Shown in pieces: positions 24,727 through 37,800 of a DNA stretch of 64,000 nt; within the stretch, counting starts at the first letter, position 1, and each line of letters starts with the position of its first letter. The DNA lies in the NCBI GenBank assembly GCA_038049695.1, contig CP142456.1, positions 43,132,001 to 43,196,000 of the forward strand, written 5' to 3'. This DNA comes from Cinnamomum chago (taxonomy: Eukaryota > Streptophyta > Magnoliopsida > Laurales > Lauraceae). Under the pieces are notes generated by a model. It ran no database searches, was not told where the DNA came from, and saw nothing but the letters and a program-made list of their open reading frames with translations. Position numbers and translations under genes: made by a program.

Positions 24727-25095
24727 CGTTCATCTCTCTCTCTCCCTTTCCTCTCTCTCTCTCTCTTCTCTCTTCTCTCCCTCTCCTTCCCTTCTCTCCC
24801 CCTCTCTCCCTGCGTTCACCCTCTCTGCCCAGCCGCCAGCGCCCTGCTTCTCCCTTCCCACTGATTCTCTCTCTCTCTATTTACTTTTCTCTGCACGTCC
24901 CTCATCTCACGCCTTTCTCATCTCCTTTGGCATCTCCCTCCTACGCTCACGGTCTCCCTTGCCAGTGGATCCTCACTGTGCCTCTGGCATAGCGGGGCTC
25001 TCTCTCTCTCTCCGGCCGGCATCCATCAGGTATTCATCTCTCTCTACCTCACACGCACTGTCACTTTCTCTCCCTGCCTCTCTCTCACACATCAA
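24727..25095 (+). repeat. C/T-rich microsatellite leader in the CACTA element
   Basis: Long runs of (CT)n mixed with CCCT and CTTCTC on one strand, ending near a possible donor site at 25029 (CATCAG|GTATTC). This could be the 5' UTR of the transposon gene. Confidence 0.6.
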
Positions 25096-27372
25096 ACCTC
25101 TTTCCCTAAATCCCTAAACTTCTAACTCTATCCCTGATTTTTTTTAATTTTATCTTCTCATATTTCCATATTTTTGTGATCTGATTTAAATGTGGTGTAG
25201 ATGATTAGACTCATTATGTTCATACATGAATCTTATATTATGAAGCAGTTTATGAGTTTTAAATGTGGTTTTGATTTGGATTGATTTCAAATGATGTGAT
25301 TTGTGCAAAATAGTGTCTCTCACTCTTCACATTAGCTTCTTGGGTCTGTTCATTTATTTTTGTCTCTCACTCTTCATATTGTAGAAGATTAGAAGGGACA
25401 ATTTTTTTGAATGTGTTGTCTCAATCTGTAGGTGGATTTGTTGTTGTACATATAAAGGTTGTGTGGGTTAGTGTTAAATTTTCTATTTGTTTTCTTGTTC
25501 TTTAGATTTTGTTTAATTTTACTTGGCTGGCCCAATTGGGTTTGTTTTTTTTTATTTTACATTGATGATGGTTATTGATTATGAATAGTAATGTAGATGA
25601 GGAAGAAGAAGAAGAGAAGATTAGGACTTTGTGTGTGGCAGATAAGTTATGCAAAGTCTCATCATCTGATGATGTGGTTTAGCTACTAGTGTTCTTTCTT
25701 GAAATCTTGGCCACCTACTACTTTGATTGACCTGGATTAATTTAAAATAGGAATGATAGAAGAATGAATTATTGTGGGGATTTTGAAATGTCTTTTACCA
25801 ACCTGAATTCTTCAAATTTTAAAGCTAAAGACTCCAATAAGCATGTAAACTAAGGAATTAGTCTCCCAACCAAACAGGCTCTAGAAATATAGTTGCAGAA
25901 CAGGATGGATGCAGGGCAATCTATATGGGACTACCAAAAGCTAATATTCAATTGTGTGTCCCTATTTTGTATCAACAAGCAAGCAAGAAAATGAAGGAAT
26001 TTGTCATATGACAAAACTATGACAAAACCGGTATAAGTTTATTTAATTAAAACATTTTAATTATAGAAAATTATTTTATTTCAATTTAATTTGATTATCT
26101 CCAATTTGAACAGGTGCTACGAGCACGGGCCCATCTTCCAGCAGGGGGAGAAGCCCTGCTAGAGGGATCTGGACGTGGAATTCCGGTCATCCCATTGATG
26201 TGGAGTTTGATGAGACCTACCATCTGGTGGGTCCACATGCTCGCCAGCTCATCAGCCAGTTGGGACATATGGTTCGAGATCCATATGCATTCCTTCTGAC
26301 TACACTTGATTGGGAGGCATTCCCGGCGGAGACACTAGACCGTATCTGGCAGCAGGTTAAGGTAATAATTTAACATTTATCCTCGAGGTGTGTCAATTTA
26401 AACTATAACTTAATGAAAAATTATTTGTCCTTTTTTAGGACAATTTGAGGGCATGTCCTGAGCTCTTCCGGCCAATTTACATGTCAAAGTGCCGAAAGAT
26501 GTGGAAAGATCATAAAAATAAAATGAAGATGCTTCATTGGAAGCCACATCAGGATGCGCCCGACATAATGGTAAGAGTTTCGAACGGCATTCTCCCGGAT
26601 CAGTGGACTCAGCTCGTCCGATACTGGACGAGCGAGGAGGCAATGGTGAGAAACTTGTAAATTTTTTTAATTTTAGAAATTTACTAGTGACTAACGTAAC
26701 TAACAAAAATTAACTGATAAATGTTGAAAACAGAGAGAGGCTGCTACGAATGCGCGGAACCGCGCAGTGCAGGGTCCCGCACACAGGTTGGGGACTCGAC
26801 ACATCACCCAGGTCCGCCACGAGGTAAAAAGTTAGATCGTACATGTAATTTATATTTTTTTTGTTTTGTATGATAGTATACTAATAATATAACTCTCCAC
26901 CAAACAGTTGTGTTCTGAGGGTGTTCCGGTCGACAGGATGTCTGTCTGGATGCGTTCTCAAGATGCTCGCCACCCGGAGGTTGCAGCTATCTCCGTAAGT
27001 TTTTTTATATTGAACCGCTTAAATTATTTGTCTATTGCTGTGTCTTGTTATGCATGATAAGATATTAAATGAATCAACTACGCAGGCCCAGTATCATTCA
27101 CGCTAGAGGAGTTGCCCGAGGAGGAGCGCAGTTTGCCATCGCGGAGGGATGAGATATTCCACTCTGTTGTTGGCCGAGACGGGCACGGATAACACCCTCA
27201 CGTATGGGACGGGCATTCCACGCTCGCACATTGCGCGAGCGGAGTCATCCGGTGCTAGCTCCTCCCAGGGCTTACGCTTCCATATAGATGAGGAGGTTCA
27301 GGAGTTGCTGCAGTCCATGAAGTCAGCGATCAAAGAGGAGGTGACAAATGATGTCAGGGCAGAGATGAGAGC

Positions 27373-30300
27373 TGTGAGAACCCGACCCCTAATCTCTTGG
27401 ATTAGTGTTGTTTTATTTGTGGATTAGTTCTTTTAGTGGGATTAGTAGTTGTTGGGTTGATTTTGTGAGCTAGAATGGGTTTTCTTCTAGTTTTGGGCTT
27501 TTGAGTGCTTTGGTAGCCTGTGGGGCCCTTTGGGGGTTCCCTTTTCGGCTTTGCTTTTACTTGTGAGATTTTCCCGATTGGTTTCGTATCGTGTTTTTGG
27601 CTCATTGCATTCATCTTGAGGAATCCTACAACTTTCATGTTGATCCCATATCCATTTGAGAACCCGAAAACCGATTTCTTGGCCTTGAGGGCAAAACAGT
27701 CTTTTCATACCAAATCTGTACCCAAAACTCGATATTCTCGAAATCCGTGAAACATACACTTTTTGGAAACTAGATATTTCGACGATCATTTCTTCCTTCT
27801 TCGTCGAATCCATCCGAGGTCCCGAATTAGATGATTTCAGCCACCCAAATCCCTTAAGTTGTGGGACCCATTCTCACTTGCTTATAAAAGGAGACCCTCC
27901 TCCTTCATTCACTCAATTCACCATTGTCCTAGCTGAGCCTAGGGTTTCCCATTGTGCAACTTCTTCTTCTTCTTGCTTCTTCATCTCCAAGCCACACAAA
28001 TCTTGCACCAAACTAGAAATGGAGATCACCATTCTCTTCTCCACCTTGCAAGCTTTTCATGGATGCCATTAGAAGAGAAATCCACCAACATTGAGACCTT
28101 CCTTGAGCTTGTTCTTCTCATTTGAAAGTCATCCAAGTAAGTTCCCTCCTCAAATCTTCTAGATATGTGTTCTTCTTGCCCTTGAGAAGCTCCATTTTCA
28201 TTATTGGGAGTTCTTTCTTCTTCTTCATTGTTTAACCCATTTTTGGGTTGTTTTGGGGGTTTTTGTAGAGATTGTGGATCTTGAGCTTGAGAGGTGATTA
28301 GGAGCTTGATTTTCTTGATTAGAGTCAAAGGCAAGTGGTTGATTGGATCGTTTTGATTATTAACATGTTTTGGTGAAAATCTTGATTTCATTGATGGTTT
28401 TGGTAATTTTAATAGTTGTTTTTGATATGATAAATATTGATTATGAGATGTGCTATTGATGAGTTATTCTTTCTTGTTAAGCTCTTGAAAGTGCATGCAT
28501 CCTATTGTCAAGAATTTCAAATGGTTTCACATGAATGAGTTTTCTCCACCTTGAGTTTTATTGTGGATGGAATAGATGGAAAGGATGGAAATGGAGGAAC
28601 TTGAAATGAGGAGCTCTTTAGCTCATTTTAATGTCTTGGAAACATGTGTTTAAGCCCCCTTGTTTATAGTTTTATGTGATTGGTTATATGTTGGAAGGAA
28701 AGGAAAGAAAAAGAGAAAAATCAGAGTTCCCGGACCTGCACTGCGCCCAGGTCCGATCGATCGGACGTTATGGCCGATCGATCGGACTGACTTTTAACAG
28801 TAAGCATTTTTCAGCCGATCGATCGACCGACTCAAGATTATAACACAAGTCTATTTCCTTGGTTATCGCTAATTCTATTCCTTTCGAGGACTGAGTAGGT
28901 TGCTCGATGTTTCCGGATTAATGTCATGCCTAGGATGGACCGTTTATAATCTTGATTCTTGCTATTGTAACATCTAGTACTACCCATAAGCTCATGTTAA
29001 GATTTTAAAATAGTAAAAGTGCATAAGGAGCCCGGAATGTCTTCTAACTCAAGGAGTACCAAGTAATTGTCATAATCGACATACGGGACCCCTATTCACT
29101 TAAATAGATCTTGAAACCGATATGTTTACCCAAAATTGTTATAGTTCATTGTTTCACCTCTTTTCCCGAGACTTGCATTACATGACTTGTTTTCCCGAAA
29201 GCATTGAAGTTACTCTAGTAACAGTTACTTGTCCCGAAGTGCATTGCACCACATGATATATTAGTGTGCCCTTGAGCACCCCCGTCTTGCCCGACTGATT
29301 ATATATTTATACTTGATTTACTTGCTTTGTCTCGATTGTATTTGACCTATGAGTCGGCACCACTAAGCTTGGATAACCCTGTTGGTCTGATCAACCGACT
29401 TGGAGATCCCCCTCTTGTCCCGCCAGCTGCAGCTTGGATCCCGCTACCCGGTTATTACCGTGGTCTTGTCCCGATACTGCAGATTGCTACTGTGGTCTCC
29501 GATGCCCGGCTCGCTATCGTGGTCATGTATAGTATATGTATATGCATTCATGAGATCCCCTGTTTCTCCTCACCTCGAGTGACTGAGATCAGGGCCTAGT
29601 ATATTTATATGTATTGATATGAGATCCCCTGTTTCTCCTCACCTCGAGTGACTGAGATCAGGGCCTAGTCTTGCTCTATCGCTTTAGTGATAGAGGACTT
29701 AGCTTCTTGTGGTTGCCATCTTGCCAGTTTCCGATTCCTTGGATACCCGACATGTTTTATATTGCTTTTATGTTTTCTGATAAATGATTCGTTTCCTTTA
29801 TGAAAGTTGTTATTTAAACAAGTGTTAATATTCTCCAATGTAAATTCAGTTATTATTATATTGCCTTCTATTCTTTGTACCCGCACGTGTTTTAAATAAA
29901 CGTCGGTTGGGCGAATAACCATGCTCTTACCTATGTTTCACACGATCAATGATTTTACTTGATTTGTACGATTGCCCATGTTTTAAAGGAATACCCGAAT
30001 TGTTAAATATCCGTGCTTTGTTTTAACGACATTTGGTTCGTCAGATCCCTAGGTTTAACTGTATTTTAAATGAATACCCGAATTGTTAAGTATCCGTGCT
30101 TTGTTTTAAATGACACTTGTTTTGCTAGATTCCTATGGTTATACCTGTTTCAAATGATTACCCGAGTTATTTAATATCCATGCTTAGAAACATGTTTTAA
30201 ATGACACGTGTTTTACCAGATTCCTATGTCTACACCTGTTTTAAATGAATATCCGATTTGTTAAATACCCATGCTTTGAAATGTGTTTCAAATGACACTT

Positions 30301-31219
30301 GTTTTGCCCGATCACTATGTTTATACCGGTTTCACATGAATACCCGATTTGTTAAATATCCCTGCTTTGAAATATGTTTTAAATGAACCTTAGCTTCGCC
30401 AGATTTCTTGGTTACACATTGTTTTAAATGAACGTTTGTTTGTCAAACTTCTATATTTACACATGTTTTAGACGAAAACCCGATTGTCAAATATCTATGC
30501 CTTTACAGATTATGTAAATGAACATATGCTTTATTAGATCTTCAGGCTTTTACTCATGCTTGAAAAGAATACATGTTTTGTCCGAGATTCCCGACTTTGC
30601 ACCCGTTTAATTATATGCAGCACTTGATCGATTAGCATGATTTATTATATGTTTTATTCTTTACTATATTTGTGATCTTTTCATCCACCTGCCAGACCGT
30701 CGTGTCTGACCCACTACTTTTGGTACTCAGGTTCAGATTTCTTCGCCCCGAGTTGAGTGTTTTGTTGGCTGTGGAGCCATGCCTTGCAGGTTGTTTTGTC
30801 GGCTATGTCATGTAGACATTGAGCTTGACATCGGAGCTACGTCACATTTGGGTAGTAGTTTATAGCTTATTGTTGTATGGCTTTTATTAGCCTTTTTCTT
30901 GGGTTTCTTAATTAATGTACATTGATAATTGTAACTTGAACATATATGGGAATGTAATATCCTGTTACTGTCAGCTCAGTAATTTATTGTGATGGTTTAC
31001 TCCAGTCTGATATGATTCTTGATATGATAGCTATATGCTAATGGTTTAGTGCGATGTGGAATCCGATGGCCACGGACTCCGGGTCGCAATGCCACAAAAG
31101 CTTCCGCAAAATATTCAGAATGTGTTGTCTTCACACACGCGGATCCTGGGAGAAGTAAAAACATATTTATGCTAAATCCCATCTCCCGCCCCCGAGGTTC
31201 TTGTTTTGGGGGCGTGACA
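27373..31219 (+). mobile_element. solo LTR, 3.85 kb, inside the CACTA coding region
   Basis: It starts TGTGAGAACCCGACC and ends GGGGGCGTGACA, with AGAGC at 27368-27372 and 31220-31224. It is a close relative of 8235-12078 (3847 against 3844 bp). A U3 hairpin lies at 27778-27808, TATA box at 27883-27890, palindrome cluster of CCGATCGATCGG type at 28740-28830, conserved block at about 29006-29054 and the CAGAC/GTCTG hairpin at 30693-30708. The stretch 29575-29670 holds a short duplication of CACCTCGAGTGACTGAGATC. Confidence 0.93.
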
Positions 31220-31650
31220 AGAGCCAAGCTGAGAGCGGAGATGGCAGAGCTTGAGGCTCCTCTATCACAGAGTCGCGGCCCGCTCGCTTCAGACCAACCA
31301 CCCACTACTCGGTTAGTAAAAAAAAATTCCTGTACGTTTAACTTGTCATTTATGTCATTAATGCATCAATATTTATGTTTTTTTTATTTTTTTTAACTGT
31401 ATAATAAATAATTACAGGCACCAGATGCTGGCAGTGGCCATAGGGCTAGACATGACTTCGGTGGAGAGGGCAGTCATGATCCAGCAGGCTCGACTGATCC
31501 TGACCAGGTAAAATTAATTTTTTAGTTCAAGATTTCAACATGTATAGAAATTTGTTAAAATGTGTTAGAAATTTATAGATTTTGAAACTTAAAAAAGTTA
31601 AACACTTAAAACTTGATGGCCAAGGGCCCTTACTCATTCCTGACTTGCAG

Positions 31651-31700
31651 GAACTGACGGAACGAGAATCCGACTCCTAGATTGCTCGTAAAGTTGAAAC
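31651..31700 (+). other. first 50-nt exon-like segment of the array
   Basis: It is bounded by GACTTGCAG and GTAAGTTTAAG, both good splice sites. Its phase joins the exon ending at 31508 (GAC CAG) to the exon at 38598 (G TTT GAG AGC) without a frame break. This copy has an in-frame TAG, but those at 31829-31878 and 32007-32056 are open, so an original 16-codon exon is likely. Confidence 0.6.
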
Positions 31701-33233
31701 GTAAGTTTAAGTTAGAACCATAACTTAAAACTTAGGAAACGAGCCTCCGGGGGGCCGAAATGAACAAACGAGCTTCGTTGCCTGTGAAACTTGATGGGCA
31801 CGGGCCCTTACTCATTCTTGACTTGCAGGAACTGACGGAACGAGAATCCGACTCCCGAATTGCTCGTAAAGTCGAAACGTATGTTTAAGTTAAATCGATA
31901 AGTTAGAAATTAGGAAACTATCCTCCGGAAGCCCAAAACGAGCAAACGGGCTCCGTTGCTCGTGAAACTTGATGGAACCGGGCCCTTACTCATTCATGAC
32001 TTGCAGGAACTAACGGAATGAGAATCCGACTCCCGGATTGCTCGTAAAGTCGAAACGTATGTTAAGTTAAACCGTTAACTTAGAACTTAGGAAACTAGCC
32101 TCCGAACGCCCGAAAGTAGTAAACGTGATCCGTTGCCTGTGAAATTTTGATGGGCACGGGGCCTTAGTCATTCCACACCTTAGGGAACTGAAAAAACTCG
32201 ATTCCGACTCCCGGATTGCCCGTAGAGCTTAAACGTAGGTCTAAGTTAAACCGTTAACTTAGAACTTAGGAAACTAACCTCCGGACGCCCGAAACGAGCA
32301 AACGGGCTCCGTTGCCCATGACACTTAACGGGCACAGGCCCGTAGTCATTCCTCACCTGTAGGAACTGACGGAACTCGATTCCGACTCCCGGATTCCTTG
32401 TAGAGCTTAAACGTAGGTTTAAGTTAAACCGTTAAATTAGAACTTAGGAAACTAGCCTCCGAACGCCCAAAACGAGTAAACACGCTCCATTGAAACTTGA
32501 CGTACACGGGCCCGTAGTCATAACACAATTGCAGGAACTAAAGAAAGTCGATTTCGACTCCCGGATTGCCCGTAGAACTTAAACGTAGGTTTAAGTTAAA
32601 CCGATAACTTAGAACTTAGGAAACTAGCCTCCGGGCCCCCAAAACGAGCAAACGTGCTCCGTTGCCCGTGAAATTTGACGGGGATGGGCCAGTATTCATT
32701 CCTCACCTGCGGGACCTGACGGAACTCGATTCCAACTCGCGGATTGCCCGTAGAGCTTAAACATAGGTTTAAGTTAAACCGTTACCTTAGAACTTAAGAA
32801 ACTAGCATCTGGACGCCCGAAATGAGCAAACGTGCTCCGTTACCCGTGAAACTTGGCAGGTACGGGCCCGTAGTCATTCCTCACTTGCAGGAACAGACGA
32901 AACTCGATTCCAACTCCCGGATTGTTCGTAGAACTTAAACGTTGGTTTAGGTTCAACCGTTAACTTAAAACTTAGGAAACTAGCATCCAGGCGCCCGAAA
33001 TGAGCAAACGTGCTCCATTGCCCTTGAAACTTGACGGGCACGGGCCCGTAGTTATTCTTTAAGTGCAGGAACTGACAGAACTCGATTCCGACTCCCGGAT
33101 TGCCTGTAGAGCTTAAACGTAGGTTTCAGTTAAACCGTTACCTTAGAACTTAAGAAACTAGCATCTGGACGCCCGAAATGAGCAAACGTGCTCTATTACC
33201 CGTGAAACTGGATAGGCACGGGCCCGCAGTCAT

Positions 33234-34861
33234 TGAAAGTCCAAGACCGAATCCTAGAGGGGGGGTGAATAGGATGAGCTCTAAGAACCTAGACCAATTT
33301 GAATTCTTTTAACTTTTAAGTCAATTAACATTTGATGAAGATTAATTATCTTATGATAGATAGGAATCTCTAAGATAAGCATACACAAGGAATCATCAAC
33401 TATAATCTTCATACAACCAAAAGTAAATCATTCATGTAAAGAGAGTAAAAGATCAATCACCATGACAAGCTCATTTATAGTGGTTCGGCCAAATTGCCTA
33501 CATCCACTCCCGATACACTTATCGGTATTCATTAACTTCAATTAAGGTTTAGGATCACCTCAAACCTTACAAACAACACTATGCTTTTCAAGGCTAAGCA
33601 CAAACCTTTACAAAATATGCTTTTCAAGGCTAAGCAAAAACCTTTACAACATACAATTTTTCTCTTAAGAAATATGCCTAAGAAAGCACGGATTAAGAGA
33701 GCAATGAAGTGCAATGGAGTGCCTCTAAATAGGCTAATTAGAAAGTGAAAACTCAACTCCTAGAAATATGCATAACAATGACCAAGTCTATGAATGATGC
33801 ATTTTCTAGAAATAACTCTTTCTCTTTGAAAAGATAAAACCTTGAAAGATGCAAAGATGTTAATCAAATATATGAGAAAGAGTTGTATGTCTAACACATG
33901 TAATTAACAATGAAAAATAACTTGTTTTCAAAAAGGGATGTTCTAAAGTCTAACAAGTTGATTTTGAAAACAAGAACACAAAATCATGTGAAACATAGAC
34001 AATATGTTGTATTCATAACATATGAGATTACTAAAGTATTAAGCATGTTATGAAGGACAACATTTTAATAGGAAAGCAACTTGTTAATCATGTATTGAAA
34101 GAGATCAAAGATTTGAAACAAAACATGATTTTAAAAAGACTAGGATTAAAGAAAGCACACCCATTTGAAGATCAAAGGTTGACTTAATGGAATGGCTTCA
34201 TAATCCCTTTGAAAATGCTCTTGAGAAGTTGCAAACAATTGGCCTCAAAAGTCCCTCCAAGATCAGCAACTTTCTTCAACCAAAAAGCCACTTTTTATAA
34301 AGAAAAAGTTGCCAACGGGTAGTCCTCGGTCGACCTGCACACAGGCCTCGGTCGACCGGGAAAGCACAACGGTCATATATCTGACCGTTGGAAGGCTCTG
34401 CTCAAAACTGCATTTAAAAGCTGCAGTGTTCCCGGTCGACCGGCAAGCTTGGCCCGGTCGACCGGCAACACTGGCAGATGCCCAGAATTTTGAAAAATGA
34501 GTGAAACATGAAACTTTTGAGGGCATCTTCCAGGGGACTTTGAGACAGAAATACCAAGCAATAAATCATGACTGAAAGAAGATGAAAACAGAATTTTTTA
34601 AAGCCATGAAAACTCCAAATCAAAATAATGATTTTAAAGTTAGAAACTTTGGAAAGGTTGGATGATTTTTGAAACCAAAAACTCCATGATCTTAAGAGAT
34701 AAACTGAAATGAAAACCATGCATATCAAATGATAAATACAAAGATCAAGAATGAGAAATATGCATGATGATCCTATGAATAAGACCATGAGTGAATGAGA
34801 GGACAAGCTTTATGAAATTGAATGCATCCTATCAAATTGCAACAAAACAAAAACTCTAACA
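33234..34861 (-). mobile_element. copia-like solo LTR, 1.63 kb, inside the 178-bp array
   Basis: On the minus strand it starts TGTTAGAGTTTTTG (at 34861) and ends GGACTTTCA (at 33234), flanked by GTCAT at 33229-33233 and 34862-34866. It is related to the LTRs at 6040, 7551 and 20071. The GGTCGACC palindrome cluster is at 34320-34470. The array resumes in exact register after it (178 bp between anchors once insert and duplication are removed). Confidence 0.93.
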
Positions 34862-37800
34862 GTCATTACTCACTTGCAGGAGCAGACAGAACTCGATTCG
34901 GACTCCCGGATTGCTCGTAGAGCTTAAACGTAGGTTTAGGTTCAACCGTTAATTTAAAACCTAGGAAACTAGCATCCAGGCGCCCAAAATGAGCGAACGT
35001 GCTCCGTTGCCCTTGAAACTTGACGGGCACGGGTCCGTATTCATTCCTTAATTGCAGGAAGTGACAGAACTTGATTTCGACTCCCGGATTGCTCGTAGAG
35101 CTTAAATGTAGGTTTAATTTAAACCGTCAATTTAGAACTTAGGAAACAAGCCTCCGGACGCCCGAACCGAGCAAACGTGCTCCGTTACTCATGAACCTTG
35201 ATGGGCACGGGCCTGTAGTCATTCCCCACCTGCCAGAAACTGACGGAACTCGATTCCGACCCTCGCATTGCCCGTAGAGCTTAAACGTAGGTTTAAGTTA
35301 AACTGTTAACCTAGAACTTAGGAAACTAGCTTCCGGTCGCCCGAAACGAGCAAATGGGCTTCGTTGCCCGTGACACTTGACGGGCACAAGCCCGTAGTCA
35401 TTCCTCACCTGTAGGAACTGACGGAACTCGATTCCGACTCCCGGATTCCCTGTAGAGCTTAAACGTAGGTTTAAGTTAAACCGTTAAATTAGAACTTAGG
35501 AAACTAGCCTCCGAACGCCCAAAACGAGTAAACAGGCTCCATTGAAACTTGACGTGTACGGGCCCGTAGTCATAACACAATTGCAGGAACTAAAGAAAGT
35601 CGATTCCGACTCCTGGATTGCCCGTAGAACTTAAACGTAGGTTTAAGTTAAACCGATAACTTAGAACTTAGGAAACTAGCCTCCGGACGCCCAAAACGAG
35701 CAAACGTGCTCCGTTGCCCGTGAAATTTGACGGGGATGGGCCAGTATTCATTCCTCACCTGCGGGACCTGACGGAACTCGATTCCAACTCACGGATTGCC
35801 CATAGAGCTTAAACATAGGTTTAAGTTAAACCGTTACCTTAGAACTTAAGAAACTAGCATCTGGACGCCCGAAATGAGCAAACGTGCTCCGTTACCCGTG
35901 AAACTTGACGGGTACGGGCCCGCAGTCATTCCTCACTTGCAGGAATAGACGGAACTCGATTCCAACTCCCGGATTGCTCGTAGAACTTAAACGTTGGTTT
36001 AGGCTCAACCGTTAACTTAAAACTTAGGAAACTAGCATCCAGGCGCCCGAAATGAGCAAACGTACTCCGTTGCCCTTGAAACTTGACGAGCACGGGCCCG
36101 TAGTCATTCTTTAAGTGCAGGAACTGACAGAACTCGATTCTGACTCCCAGATTGCCTGTAGAGCTTAAACGTAGGTTTAAGTTAAACCGTTACCTTAGAA
36201 CTTAAGAAACTAGCATCTGGATGCCCGAAAAGAGCAAACGTGCTCTGTTACCCGTGAAACTGGATAGGCACGGGCCCGCAGTCATTACTCACTTGCAGGA
36301 GCATACGGAACTTGATTCCGACTCCCGGATTGCTCGTAGAGCTTAAACGTAGGTTTGGGTTCAACCGTTAATTTAAAACTTAGGAAACTAGCATCCAGGC
36401 GCCCAAAATGAGCGAACGTGCTCCGTTGCCCTTGAAACTTGACGGGCACGGGTCCGTATACATTCCTTAAGTGCAGGAACTGACAGAACTCGATTTCAAC
36501 TCCCGGATTGCTCGTAGAGCTTAAATGTAGGTTTAAGTTAAACCGTCAATTTAGAACTTAGGAAACAAGCCTCCGGACGCCCGAACCGAGCAAACGTGCT
36601 CCGTTACCCTAGAACCTTGACGGGCACGGGCCTGTAGTCATTCCCCACCTGCCAGAAACTGACGGAACTCGATTCCGACCCTCGGATTGCCCGCAGAGCT
36701 TAAACGTAGGTTTAAGTTAAACTCTTAACTTAGAACTTAGGAAACTAGCTTCAGGTCGCCCGAAACGAGCCAACGGGCTCCGTTGCCCGTGACACTTGAC
36801 GGGCACAAGCCCGTAGTCATTCCTCACCTGTAGGAACTGACGAAACTCGATCCCGACTCCCGGATTCCCTGTAGAGCTTAAACGTAGGTTTAAGTTAAAC
36901 CGTTAAATTAGAACTTAGGAAACTAGCCTCCGAACGCCCAAAACGAGTAAACACGCTCCATTGCCCATGAAACTTGACATGCACGGGCCCGTAGTCATAA
37001 AACAATTGCAAGAACTAAAGAAAGTCGATTCCGACTCCCGGATTGCCCGTAGAACTTAAACATAGGTTTAAGTTAAACCGATAACTTAGAACTTAGGAAA
37101 CTAGCCTCCGGACGCCCAAAATGAGCAAACGTGCTCCGTTGCCCGTGAAATTTGACGGGGACGGGCCAGTATTCATTCCTCACCTGCGGGACCTGACGGA
37201 ACTCGATTCCAACTCGCGGATTGCCCGTAGAGCTTAAACATAGGTTTAAGTTAAACTATTACCTTAGAACTTAAGAAACTAGCTTCTGGACGCCCGAAAT
37301 GAGAAAACGTGCTCCGTTACCTGTGAAACTTGACGGGCACGGGCCCGCAGTCATTCCTCACTTGCAGGAACAGACGGAACTCGATTCCAACTCCCAGATT
37401 GCTCGTAGAACTTAAACGTTGGTTTAGGTTCAACAGTTAACTTAAAACTTAGGAAACTAGCACCCTGGCGCTTGAAATGAGCAAACGTGCTCCGTTGCCC
37501 TTGAAACTTGACGGGCACGGGCCTGTAGTCATTCCTTAAGTGCAGGAACTGACAGAACTCGATTTCGACTCCCGGATTGCTCGTAAAGCTTAAACGTAGG
37601 TTTAAGTTAAAACGTTAACTTAGAACTTTGGAAACTACCCTCTGGACGCCCGAAACGAGCAAACGTGCTCCGTTGCCCGTGAAACATGACGGGCACGGGC
37701 CCGTAGTCATTCCCCACCTGCCAGAAACTGACGAAACTCGATTCCGACCCTCGGATTGCCCGTAGAGCTTAAACGTATGTTTAAGTTAAACCGTTAACTT

